From an uncultured Lacinutrix sp. (GTDB taxonomy: Bacteria > Bacteroidota > Bacteroidia > Flavobacteriales > Flavobacteriaceae): a stretch of DNA of 64,000 nucleotides. Where the stretch lies: assembly GCF_947500605.1 (NCBI RefSeq), contig NZ_CANMSJ010000002.1, positions 124,001 to 188,000 of the forward strand, read 5' to 3'. The translations under genes were made by a program, and so were the position numbers. The first letter of the stretch is position 1; each line of letters starts with the position of its first letter. The notes under the pieces were generated by a model. The model saw only the letters and a program-made list of their open reading frames with translations. It searched no databases and had not been told where the DNA came from. This document shows, piece by piece, positions 1 to 8,079 of this stretch.

Positions 1-50
1 TAACCGAACTCAAGTTTAAAATTGAAAACCTATAAATTCTTTTAATATTA

Positions 51-76
51 AAATCCTGCTTCTCGCAGGATTTTTT
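51..76 (+). terminator. Rho-independent terminator of an upstream gene
   Basis: A 9-bp perfect stem (AAATCCTGC / GCAGGATTT) with a 5-nt loop runs into a T run. It probably ends a plus-strand gene lying left of the window; the first three bases, TAA, may be that gene's stop codon, but this cannot be confirmed here. Confidence 0.8.
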
Positions 77-99
77 GTTACTTTGATTTAAGTAACAAA
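74..99. promoter_or_regulatory. Inverted repeat just upstream of the ClC gene
   Basis: Two 10-bp arms (TTTGTTACTT and AAGTAACAAA) flank a 6-bp centre and end 2 bp before the start codon at 102. The repeat overlaps the T run of the preceding terminator. It could be an operator or a leader hairpin covering the ribosome landing site; nothing in the sequence decides between them. Confidence 0.35.
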
Positions 100-101
100 T
101 C

Positions 102-1904
102 ATGCCAAAAAAAACACTACTTAAGCGCATTTTAATTTGGAGGTATAAACATATCTCACAAAAAAACTTTGTCTTTATATTAAGTGTTTTGGTAGGTCTT
201 TTTGCTGGAATTGCATCGGTAACTCTTAAAAACCTAACTTTTACCATACAAGCCGCTTTAGAAAAAGGTATTATTTTTTCTCAAAAGCAACTCTATTTTA
301 TTCTCCCTTTTATTGGTTTGCTTTCGGTCTATTTAATAAAGAAATACTTTTTTAGAAAAGCATTTAATCCTGCAACTCCAACATTTATTAAAAGAGCTAT
401 TCCGTCGTTATTATACTCTCTATTAAGACAAAAAGGATTATTATCTTATAAGTTAATATTTCATCCTTTAATTATGGCACCGTTAACAGTTGGTTTTGGA
501 GGTTCGGTTGGGTTATTAGGTCCTGCAATTACATCGGGCTCTGCTATAAGTTCTAATTTAAGTAGACTGCTTCATATCGATAAAAAAACAAGAACGTTAC
601 TTATTGCCTGTGCAACAGCTGGAGCCATGGCATCTATGTTTAAATCGCCAATTGCTGCAATTGTTTTCGCCGTAGAAGTCTTTAGTTTAGATTTAACATT
701 CGCATCATTATTACCACTTTTAATAGCTTCTATATCTTCGGTATTAACATCCTATTTTTTTCTAGGAGACGAGGTGCTTTTCAACTTTACAATAACAGAT
801 AAATTTACCATTAACGATACGCTATTTTTTATAGCATTAGGCATTTGCACAGGCGTAGCTTCTTTATATTTCACAAAAATATACTTTGCTATTTATTCCT
901 TTTTTGAGCAATTTAAAACACGCTTTTTAAAATTACTTGTTGGTGGTTTTTCTATTGGTACCATGTTATATTTTATCCCACCTCTTTATGGTGAAGGTTT
1001 AAGTTTTACCAAAGATTTATTTGACGGTAATCATTTACACGCCTTAGGCTCATCATTTTTCGATGATTATTTAGACAACATCTGGGTTGTAATTGCTTTA
1101 CTTATTGGTTTCACAATATTTAAAGCCATTGCCATGACTACAACTTTTGCTGCAGGTGGTGTTGGCGGTGTTATTGTACCAACCATGGTAATGGGAAGTG
1201 CTTTAGGAAATGTTGCTGCTAAGATTATTAATAATTTAGGTTTAGGACATCAAGTTTCTGAAGCTAATTTCACCTTAGTTGGTATGGCTGGTTTAATTGC
1301 AGGAGTAATTCATGCGCCTTTAACTGCTATTTTCTTGATTGCTGAAATTACCGGTGGTTACGAATTGTTTATCCCGTTAATGATTACGGTTGCCATTTCG
1401 TATATGATTACAAAAAACTATATGGAGCATACCATATTTACTAAAGAATTAGCAGAAAGAGGCGATTTACTAACGGACGATAAAGATCAAAACGTTTTAA
1501 CATTAATGAGAATTGATGCCATTATTGAAAAAAACTTTGTGCAACTACATCCAGAAATGTCTTTAGGCGAAATGTTACATGAAGGTGTTGCTAAATCTAA
1601 TAGAAATTTATTTCCGGTTACAAACACCAAAAGCGAACTCGTAGGTATTATACTCTTAGATGATATTAGAACTGTTATGTTCGATCAATCTTTATACGAA
1701 TGTACAAGTGCCGAAACTTTTATGCATAACCCACCTGATTACATTATCTACGAAAAAGATACCATGCAAAAGGTTATGAAAAAATTTCAAAGTTCTGGAG
1801 CTTGGAATTTGCCTGTAATTAAAAACGGGAAGTATGTTGGTTTTGTTTCTAAATCGAAACTACTTACAGCTTATAGACAACAATTAATTAATGTGTCTTC
1901 TTAG
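102..1904 (+). CDS. ClC-family voltage-gated chloride channel/transporter with CBS domains
   Basis: Integral inner-membrane ClC protein of 600 residues. About ten hydrophobic helices fill residues 20-430, and a cytoplasmic pair of CBS domains fills roughly 470-590. The family signature appears as GGSVGLLGPA near residues 133-142 and as an AAGGVGGVIVP stretch in the second half. In most relatives the first motif reads GxEGP or GLEGP, with a gating glutamate. Here Leu139 occupies that place, so proton-coupled exchange may be altered. The CBS pair usually binds adenine nucleotides to regulate transport. The small membrane protein at 1947 follows at once. The family call is firm; the transported ion and mechanism are inference. 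Confidence 0.93.
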   Translation: MPKKTLLKRILIWRYKHISQKNFVFILSVLVGLFAGIASVTLKNLTFTIQAALEKGIIFSQKQLYFILPFIGLLSVYLIKKYFFRKAFNPATPTFIKRAIPSLLYSLLRQKGLLSYKLIFHPLIMAPLTVGFGGSVGLLGPAITSGSAISSNLSRLLHIDKKTRTLLIACATAGAMASMFKSPIAAIVFAVEVFSLDLTFASLLPLLIASISSVLTSYFFLGDEVLFNFTITDKFTINDTLFFIALGICTGVASLYFTKIYFAIYSFFEQFKTRFLKLLVGGFSIGTMLYFIPPLYGEGLSFTKDLFDGNHLHALGSSFFDDYLDNIWVVIALLIGFTIFKAIAMTTTFAAGGVGGVIVPTMVMGSALGNVAAKIINNLGLGHQVSEANFTLVGMAGLIAGVIHAPLTAIFLIAEITGGYELFIPLMITVAISYMITKNYMEHTIFTKELAERGDLLTDDKDQNVLTLMRIDAIIEKNFVQLHPEMSLGEMLHEGVAKSNRNLFPVTNTKSELVGIILLDDIRTVMFDQSLYECTSAETFMHNPPDYIIYEKDTMQKVMKKFQSSGAWNLPVIKNGKYVGFVSKSKLLTAYRQQLINVSS

Positions 1905-1946
1905 CAGTTAATTTTGATTAATTTTGCAATACAATATCTTATAAAA

Positions 1947-2180
1947 ATGAAATATATTATCTGGTTTTTCTTTATTGCAGCTTTCACCTCTATAATCTGT
2001 GGTTACGCTTTAGATGTTTCGTACTCTCAAAAGCTAATTGGTTATGGTGTTTTAGGCTTCTTTTTTATTGTAATTCCTTTGTTTTCATGGTACAGTTGGA
2101 AAGATAAGAATCCTAAAGACTACATGTTAAATAAAGAGAATTTAGATAAAATGCGTGAACGCGAAAACCGAAAAAAATAA
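1947..2180 (+). CDS. Small two-helix membrane protein, unknown function
   Basis: A 77-residue protein with two hydrophobic segments (about residues 3-20 and 28-48) and a lysine/arginine-rich, charged C-terminal tail. I chose the ATG at 1947; an in-frame TTG at 1914 would add eleven residues but lies only 10 bp past the ClC stop. It sits 42 bp downstream of the ClC gene on the same strand and may share its transcript. I recognise no named family. The predicted topology puts the basic tail in the cytoplasm. Confidence 0.75.
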   Translation: MKYIIWFFFIAAFTSIICGYALDVSYSQKLIGYGVLGFFFIVIPLFSWYSWKDKNPKDYMLNKENLDKMRERENRKK

Positions 2181-2213
2181 TATACTCTCTGTACACTTAT
2201 TCGTGCTAAATAA

Positions 2214-2663
2214 CTAATTCAAGTTTCGTCTTTCAACAAAAAAACGTTTCATTAGCTTAGACGCTTCTTCTTCAAGAATACCTCCTTCTATTTTAGTTTT
2301 AGGATGGAGCTTAGTTTTTAAGTTAATACAACCACGATCTTCATCCCTAGCAGCATAAACTATTTTAGAAATCTGACTCCAATACAAAGCACCTGCACAC
2401 ATTTGGCAAGGTTCTAAAGTCACATACAAAGTGCAATTTTTTAAATATTTTCCGCCTAAAAAATTGGCAGCCGCTGTAATAGCTTGCATTTCTGCATGCG
2501 CAGTAACATCGTTTAAAAGCTCTGTAAGGTTATGTGCTCTAGCTATAATTCTATCTTCAATAACAATAACAGCACCAACAGGAATCTCTCCTTTTTCGTA
2601 AGCTGCTTCTGCTTCTTGCAATGCTCTTTGCATGAAATATTTGTCGTCGTATGGTTTTATCAT
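2214..2663 (-). CDS. tadA: tRNA-specific adenosine deaminase
   Basis: Zinc-dependent deaminase that converts the wobble adenosine of tRNA-Arg(ACG) to inosine in the cytoplasm. The 149 residues match the family's usual length. The catalytic set is complete: His56 and Glu58 in HAEMQ, and Cys86 and Cys89 in PCQMC. It lies between the ClC pair and the secreted M36 peptidase. Guanine deaminases and other CDA-fold enzymes are alternatives, but the motif spacing and length favour TadA. Confidence 0.93.
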   Translation of the reverse strand: MIKPYDDKYFMQRALQEAEAAYEKGEIPVGAVIVIEDRIIARAHNLTELLNDVTAHAEMQAITAAANFLGGKYLKNCTLYVTLEPCQMCAGALYWSQISKIVYAARDEDRGCINLKTKLHPKTKIEGGILEEEASKLMKRFFVERRNLN

Positions 2664-2664
2664 T

Positions 2665-2706
2665 TTATAAAAATAAAAAAGGCAACCATAAAAATGATTG
2701 CCTTTT
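2665..2706 (-). terminator. Terminator of the M36 peptidase gene
   Basis: On the minus strand, AAAAGGCAA and TTGCCTTTT arms extended by CAT/ATG form a hairpin followed by a T-rich run. It lies between the M36 stop codon (2730) and the tadA start (2663), so it isolates tadA from readthrough. Confidence 0.75.
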
Positions 2707-2729
2707 CAATATTTGTTTAAAAATTATTT

Positions 2730-5393
2730 CTAATTTTTAAGAATCTTATCATTTGTATTAATTCCTTCTCCTTTAATAGTAAGAATATACATTCCAGATT
2801 GTAATGCGCTAATATTTAATTGAGCATCTGAAGATAGATTAGCGTTTTTAGTTAACACTATTCTGCCATTAATATCTGTTAATGTCATTGTAACATCTCC
2901 AAAACTCTTCTTAACCTTAATGTTCAACACATTATTAGCTGGATTAGGGAAAATTGAGTAATTAGAAGTTTTAAATTCATCTACACTTAAACTTGTACAG
3001 TTTTGTAAAGATGCATCTGTATCTGGAGGAGTATCGAAATTCTCTACCTGATCTGTTCTTGATCCAAAAGAACCTTGTGAGGCAGTAAACCCAACACCTC
3101 TAGCGGCAAAAGCTTCCCATATCATACATTGATCCTCTCCACCTGTTATTGCCATATCAGCTGCTAAAATTCCATTTCTACCAGCAACAAATCCAGCGTT
3201 ACAACCTTGTAGTTTAATGCCATCTATAACCAACTGCATTATTTTATTATTTCCTCCTGATCCATTATATACATCCGCATCAAATCCATACTTCTCTATA
3301 TATTTCCATGTTAAATCCCATAAAACTGTTGCCCATACAGTTCCTATACCGTGAGGTTGTGAAATTGTTGTTACATCATTAGTACTTGCGTAAGTTAAAC
3401 CGTTTATTGATGTATCTGTGCTATAAGGAGCTGGTCTAATACCAGGGCCATCTAATCCTTGTCCAGATGAATATGTAACAAAACCTCTAGCATCAGTAGG
3501 TTGATCTGTAGCTTTCATTGTTATCATCATTCCAAACCAGTCTGACCATCCTTCTCCCATTTGCTCAGCATTACCTAAACAATTAGAGTTTGATGCTCCT
3601 CCTGCAAGTCTTGTAGATATACCATGACCATATTCATGAGCAACAATCTCATTATCTAAACTACCGTCTACCAATGCTCTAAAAATAGTTGCATTAATTA
3701 CTGTGTTATTTTGTAAAGCTAATATTAGTTCTTCACCATCTGCATTATTAATAAATATAGAAGGTATTGTAAATGCTGGATTAGTTAATCCTGCCATATT
3801 AACATATTCTGTATAAGTTGGATCGTTTGTCGGATTGTTATGATTAACCATAATAACTCCTACCGCTCCTGCATTTTGAGCATTTTGAATTTTTGCAGTA
3901 AAATTACAACTACCTCTTTTAATTACTGCTATTTTACCATTTAACTCTGCTCCATTTATAAGCGCATTACAACCTTCTGATGAAGTCGCTCCCGTACCAT
4001 CATCTACAATAACAAGATCTGCCGTTACTGGTATATTAGATGGTCCCGTTATATTATTATCTACATCATTTGGAGGGATAGAAGCAACCACCTCTCCTAA
4101 TAGTGTTCCTCCAGAATTAATATTTAGTGGGCTACTATTTGTGTCCCATAAAAACATTTGCATTCCTGGATTAAAACCATCTGGTGGTGTGCTAAAATTT
4201 GCATTATTGAAAGCGATTCCATCCTGACCATCTGCTATAACATAATCGTTTTGAGCTCCACCATTTCCGTAATTATTTTGCTGAAAATTACCACTAACCT
4301 CATCAAAACCATACTGATACCATACGTCATGCATGATATTATTTATATAAAATAAATTAGTTAAAGACAAGTCTTGAAACTCTGTTGGCCTTAAAGTTAT
4401 AGCTGAAGAAGAATAATCAAAATTTAAAGTAGCTCCTCCATTTGGAGCTGCTCCAAAACCATCATTCCCGTTTTGATCTTCTTGAGCATAAACATTATTA
4501 CCTCTAGTAATATTAAATTCGGCTCCAGTCACTCCATTTGTATCATGCCACCCAAATGGAGAAGCTATGATATTAGCTGGTTCTGAAACTAAAGTTAGAG
4601 GCCCATCAGTTGGATTTTTAAAAGGAATAGGAAACACACTATATTGAGAACCATCTACCATCATAGAGGTAGATTTAAATAAGTTAAACGTATCATCCTC
4701 ATTAGCTTCATGATTTGTATGACCTAGATGATTTCCATCACCAAAATTACAGCTAACAACCCAATCATTAGTGTCTAAAATTTGACCATTAACAGCATCA
4801 ACTCTTACACTATACCAGTTTTTTCCATTTAAAGACTGAATATTTAAATCCCATGCTAATTTTATTTCTCCATTTTCAATTGGTTGATACACCAAAGTAA
4901 CAGGAATGTTAACTTTAGACACGTTACCTGTAGAAAACTCATAGTTATTATTAGAACTATTAATCAGTACTAAATCAGAAAGGCTTCCTAAGTTATAGTG
5001 ATTTACAACCGTATTAATTGCTCCTTCTGCATTAATCGTAGGAGTAACCGTATTGATTTTTGTTTCAATATCGCTAATCAAACCATTAGCATAATAAAAT
5101 ACATAGTTGTCTTTTACAGCAACACTTGAAACTGCATTATGTATTTTCACACCTTGGTAGCCTTGATTAACATAGACATGATTAATTCTAGTTTTTTTAG
5201 AAAAATAGGCATCCGTTACCAATAAGTTAGATAGATCATTCTCTAATAAATCATATTTTTCTTTATTTTGGTCTAACCAATTTTGAATTAGCGAACCAAA
5301 TTGGTTATCATTTAGCTCATTTTGTGCTTGTCCCTGTTGGAAAACAAACAAAAATACAGTAGCAATTAAGCCAAGAATGTAATTTTTCTTCAT
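2730..5393 (-). CDS. Secreted M36-family (fungalysin-type) metallopeptidase with PA domain and T9SS sorting domain
   Basis: Exported zinc endopeptidase of 887 residues. Domain order: signal peptide (1-23), FTP-type propeptide region (about 30-215), a PA (protease-associated) domain inserted around residues 430-560, the catalytic core with HEYGH at about 586-590 and the third-ligand region GEGWSDW some 35 residues later, and a C-terminal type A T9SS sorting domain (last ~80 residues, starting with an FPNPANN motif). It should cross the outer membrane by type IX secretion and act on the cell surface or in the medium, probably digesting protein for nutrition. A perfect TATATTTG -7 element lies upstream at 5435-5442. 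Confidence 0.95.
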   Translation of the reverse strand: MKKNYILGLIATVFLFVFQQGQAQNELNDNQFGSLIQNWLDQNKEKYDLLENDLSNLLVTDAYFSKKTRINHVYVNQGYQGVKIHNAVSSVAVKDNYVFYYANGLISDIETKINTVTPTINAEGAINTVVNHYNLGSLSDLVLINSSNNNYEFSTGNVSKVNIPVTLVYQPIENGEIKLAWDLNIQSLNGKNWYSVRVDAVNGQILDTNDWVVSCNFGDGNHLGHTNHEANEDDTFNLFKSTSMMVDGSQYSVFPIPFKNPTDGPLTLVSEPANIIASPFGWHDTNGVTGAEFNITRGNNVYAQEDQNGNDGFGAAPNGGATLNFDYSSSAITLRPTEFQDLSLTNLFYINNIMHDVWYQYGFDEVSGNFQQNNYGNGGAQNDYVIADGQDGIAFNNANFSTPPDGFNPGMQMFLWDTNSSPLNINSGGTLLGEVVASIPPNDVDNNITGPSNIPVTADLVIVDDGTGATSSEGCNALINGAELNGKIAVIKRGSCNFTAKIQNAQNAGAVGVIMVNHNNPTNDPTYTEYVNMAGLTNPAFTIPSIFINNADGEELILALQNNTVINATIFRALVDGSLDNEIVAHEYGHGISTRLAGGASNSNCLGNAEQMGEGWSDWFGMMITMKATDQPTDARGFVTYSSGQGLDGPGIRPAPYSTDTSINGLTYASTNDVTTISQPHGIGTVWATVLWDLTWKYIEKYGFDADVYNGSGGNNKIMQLVIDGIKLQGCNAGFVAGRNGILAADMAITGGEDQCMIWEAFAARGVGFTASQGSFGSRTDQVENFDTPPDTDASLQNCTSLSVDEFKTSNYSIFPNPANNVLNIKVKKSFGDVTMTLTDINGRIVLTKNANLSSDAQLNISALQSGMYILTIKGEGINTNDKILKN

Positions 5394-5434
5394 AATATTG
5401 TAATAGTTTTATAGTATTTCTTATATACAAGTCT

Positions 5435-5442
5435 CAAATATA
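5435..5442 (-). promoter_or_regulatory. -7 promoter element of the M36 peptidase
   Basis: TATATTTG on the minus strand matches the Bacteroidota TAnnTTTG consensus exactly, 42 bp upstream of the start codon. No clear -33 TTTG was found. Confidence 0.5.
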
Positions 5443-5544
5443 GCAAGTAACTTACAATTATTTCAATATTAAGCTTAATTTACTGATAATATCTTTAAAC
5501 TCAACCTGTGTTTTTAATAATTTCACAAATTCTTTAATCGCATA

Positions 5545-7317
5545 ATGCATAAAAAACTATTAAATTCTATTGGTACTTTAGAATCATTACGAAACCTAAA
5601 ACAAGAAGAACTTTCTCTTTTAACCAAAGAATTACGCACATTTATTATTGAGGCAGTTGCTGCAAAGGCTGGACATTTAGGTGCTAGCTTAGGAGTAGTT
5701 GAACTAACAATTGCAATTCATTATGTTTTTAACACTCCAAAAGATGAACTAATTTGGGATGTTGGACACCAAGCTTATGGTCACAAAATATTAACCGGAA
5801 GAAAAGACCTATTCGATACCAATAGACAAAAAAATGGTATTAGTGGTTTCCCTAAACGAAGTGAAAGTGTTTTTGACAGTTTTGGAGTTGGACATTCCTC
5901 TACATCTATTTCTGCAGCTCTAGGAATGGCAGTTGCATCTAAATTAAAAGGTGATTTAAAAAAACAGCATATTGCTGTAATAGGTGATGCATCCATAGCT
6001 AGCGGGATGGCTTTTGAAGGCTTAAACCATGCTGGAGTAACAAACTGCAACTTACTGGTTATTTTAAATGACAACGCCATTGGCATTGATCCAAGTGTTG
6101 GTGCTCTTAAACAATACTTTACCAATGTAAAAAAAGGCACTCAAAAACAAGATAATATTTTTGAAGCTTTAAATTTCGATTATTCTGGACCTATTGATGG
6201 ACACAATTTACCTCTTTTAATTTCAGAATTAAACCGTTTAAAAAACGTAAATGGCCCTAAATTCTTGCATATTATTACAACCAAGGGTAAAGGGTTACGT
6301 CAGGCTGAGGAAAATCAAGTTACCTATCATGCTCCTGGCAAATTTGACCCAAAAACTGGAGATTTATATAATCAAATAGACTCTATTCAGCCTCCAAAAT
6401 TTCAAGATGTTTTTGGTTATACTATTGTAGAACTGGCTCACCAAAATAAAAATATAATAGGTATTACTCCTGCTATGCCAACAGGGAGCTCATTAAAATA
6501 CATGATGGAAAAAATTCCTGAACGTGCATTTGATGTGGGTATTGCAGAGCAACACGCTGTGACTTTTGCTGCAGGTCTAGCAACACAAGGCATGGTACCA
6601 TTTTGTAATATATACTCTACATTTTTACAACGTGCTTATGACCAAGTCATACATGATGTAGCAATACAAAGCTTACCTGTTATTTTTTGCTTAGATCGTG
6701 CCGGTTTAGTAGGTGAAGATGGAGCAACTCATCATGGAGTTTTTGACATAGCCTATTTACGTTGCATACCAAACCTTATTATTTTTGCACCTAGAAATGA
6801 AATAGAATTACGCAACATTATGTATACAGCTCAATTAGGTTTAAAACAACCTATAGCTATAAGGTATCCAAGAGGAAGAGGATTTAATATTGAATGGAAA
6901 CAACCTTTTTCTAAAATAAAAATTGGCAAAGGTTATTGTCTTAAAAAAGGAACAAAAACGGCTATTCTTTCTATTGGAAGTATAGCTCAAAATATCACTA
7001 AAGCGTTAGAGTTAATAGAAGATACTACTCTATTTTCTCACTTCGACATGCGTTTTGTAAAACCGTTAGATCTTGAAATGTTACATGATATATTTAAAAG
7101 CCATGAAACAATAGTAACAATTGAAGACTCTTCAATAAAAGGAGGTTTTGGCAGTGCTATTGCGGAATTTTCTGCAGAACACAATTACACAAATAAAATA
7201 ATAACGAAAGGAATTCCCGATACTTTTATAGAACATGGCACAATTTTAGAATTACAACAATCTCTACATCTTGACCCAAAAAGCTTAAGTTTATTCTTAA
7301 AAAAAATGACAGACTAA
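5545..7317 (+). CDS. dxs: 1-deoxy-D-xylulose-5-phosphate synthase
   Basis: Thiamine-diphosphate enzyme that condenses pyruvate with glyceraldehyde 3-phosphate, the first step of the MEP isoprenoid pathway in the cytosol. The N-terminal TPP domain shows AGHLGASLG (catalytic-histidine region), the cofactor/metal motif GDASIASG with a downstream NDN, and then the pyrimidine-binding domain with DVGIAEQHAVTFAAG and a transketolase C-terminal domain. At 590 residues it is slightly shorter than the ~620 of E. coli Dxs but complete. The stop codon lies inside the stem of a convergent terminator shared with the opposing lipoprotein gene. Confidence 0.96.
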   Translation: MHKKLLNSIGTLESLRNLKQEELSLLTKELRTFIIEAVAAKAGHLGASLGVVELTIAIHYVFNTPKDELIWDVGHQAYGHKILTGRKDLFDTNRQKNGISGFPKRSESVFDSFGVGHSSTSISAALGMAVASKLKGDLKKQHIAVIGDASIASGMAFEGLNHAGVTNCNLLVILNDNAIGIDPSVGALKQYFTNVKKGTQKQDNIFEALNFDYSGPIDGHNLPLLISELNRLKNVNGPKFLHIITTKGKGLRQAEENQVTYHAPGKFDPKTGDLYNQIDSIQPPKFQDVFGYTIVELAHQNKNIIGITPAMPTGSSLKYMMEKIPERAFDVGIAEQHAVTFAAGLATQGMVPFCNIYSTFLQRAYDQVIHDVAIQSLPVIFCLDRAGLVGEDGATHHGVFDIAYLRCIPNLIIFAPRNEIELRNIMYTAQLGLKQPIAIRYPRGRGFNIEWKQPFSKIKIGKGYCLKKGTKTAILSIGSIAQNITKALELIEDTTLFSHFDMRFVKPLDLEMLHDIFKSHETIVTIEDSSIKGGFGSAIAEFSAEHNYTNKIITKGIPDTFIEHGTILELQQSLHLDPKSLSLFLKKMTD

Positions 7318-7337
7318 TATTTATTTAGTCTGTCATT
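7305..7337. terminator. Convergent terminator overlapping the dxs stop codon
   Basis: A perfect 13-bp stem (AATGACAGACTAA / TTAGTCTGTCATT) with a 7-nt loop. On the minus strand it is followed by a run of Ts, so it terminates the lipoprotein gene ending at 7361. On the plus strand the tail is weaker. The left arm contains the last dxs codons and the TAA stop. Confidence 0.85.
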
Positions 7338-7360
7338 ATAAATTTATTTAAATAAACGTA

Positions 7361-8074
7361 TTAGTTTGTAGTAAATGACCACTCTTGCCCTATACTTTTA
7401 GCTCCATTATCATCCTTAGTATCCACTCTCCAATAATAAGTAGTTGCAGCAAGAGTTGTTACATCAAAATTTGATACTGCTATATCTGCTTGCGTTAAAA
7501 CTGGATCTGTAGTATCACCAAAATAAAGTTCGTAAGTTAAACTATCATCTGTATCAACATCACTACCTGACCAATCTAAAGTCGTTATCCCTGCACTTAT
7601 AGAAGCGCCTAAAACTGGCGCATTTAAAGAAGCTGCAAATGGTGTATGGTTAGATATTCCTTCTCCTTCAGTATAAAAAGCATAAGTTTCAGAAGCTGTT
7701 GCTTCATCTTCATTATCAAAAGCTACAACATTCCAATAATAAGCAGTTCCATTATCTAATGCTACTGTTATGTTTGTTGCTGTAGTTGTAATTTGTTCAA
7801 CAATACTTGCTTGGTTATGGTTTCTATTTGTTGCAATTGTAAGCTTATAACTAATTGCATCTCCATCTATATCCGTTGCTGCAGCCCATTGAAAGTTAAT
7901 ATCACTTTCTATACATAATAAATCTGAACTAGGGTATGTTAATATATCAACAGCTGTAGGGGCTGTATTTGGTGTTGAAACTACATTAGCACCGCCTCCA
8001 TCATCGCTACTACTACAAGAAACAGCAAACACTAATAGTAATAATACTGGTAAAAATTTTATTTTCTTAATCAT
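7361..8074 (-). CDS. Lipoprotein with fibronectin-type-III-like repeats
   Basis: A 237-residue lipoprotein. The signal peptide ends in a lipobox (VSC, Cys20) followed by SSSDDGGG, a serine/aspartate-rich tether. Two Ig/FnIII-like units of about 95 residues follow, each with a TAYYWNVVAFD or TTYYWRVDTKD signature of the kind seen in extracellular FnIII-like modules. It starts 5 bp past the stop of the large T9SS protein at 8080-12081 and is very likely co-transcribed with it. A role as a surface partner of that protein is inference; no enzymatic motif is visible. Confidence 0.85.
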   Translation of the reverse strand: MIKKIKFLPVLLLLVFAVSCSSSDDGGGANVVSTPNTAPTAVDILTYPSSDLLCIESDINFQWAAATDIDGDAISYKLTIATNRNHNQASIVEQITTTATNITVALDNGTAYYWNVVAFDNEDEATASETYAFYTEGEGISNHTPFAASLNAPVLGASISAGITTLDWSGSDVDTDDSLTYELYFGDTTDPVLTQADIAVSNFDVTTLAATTYYWRVDTKDDNGAKSIGQEWSFTTN

Positions 8075-8079
8075 ATCTT

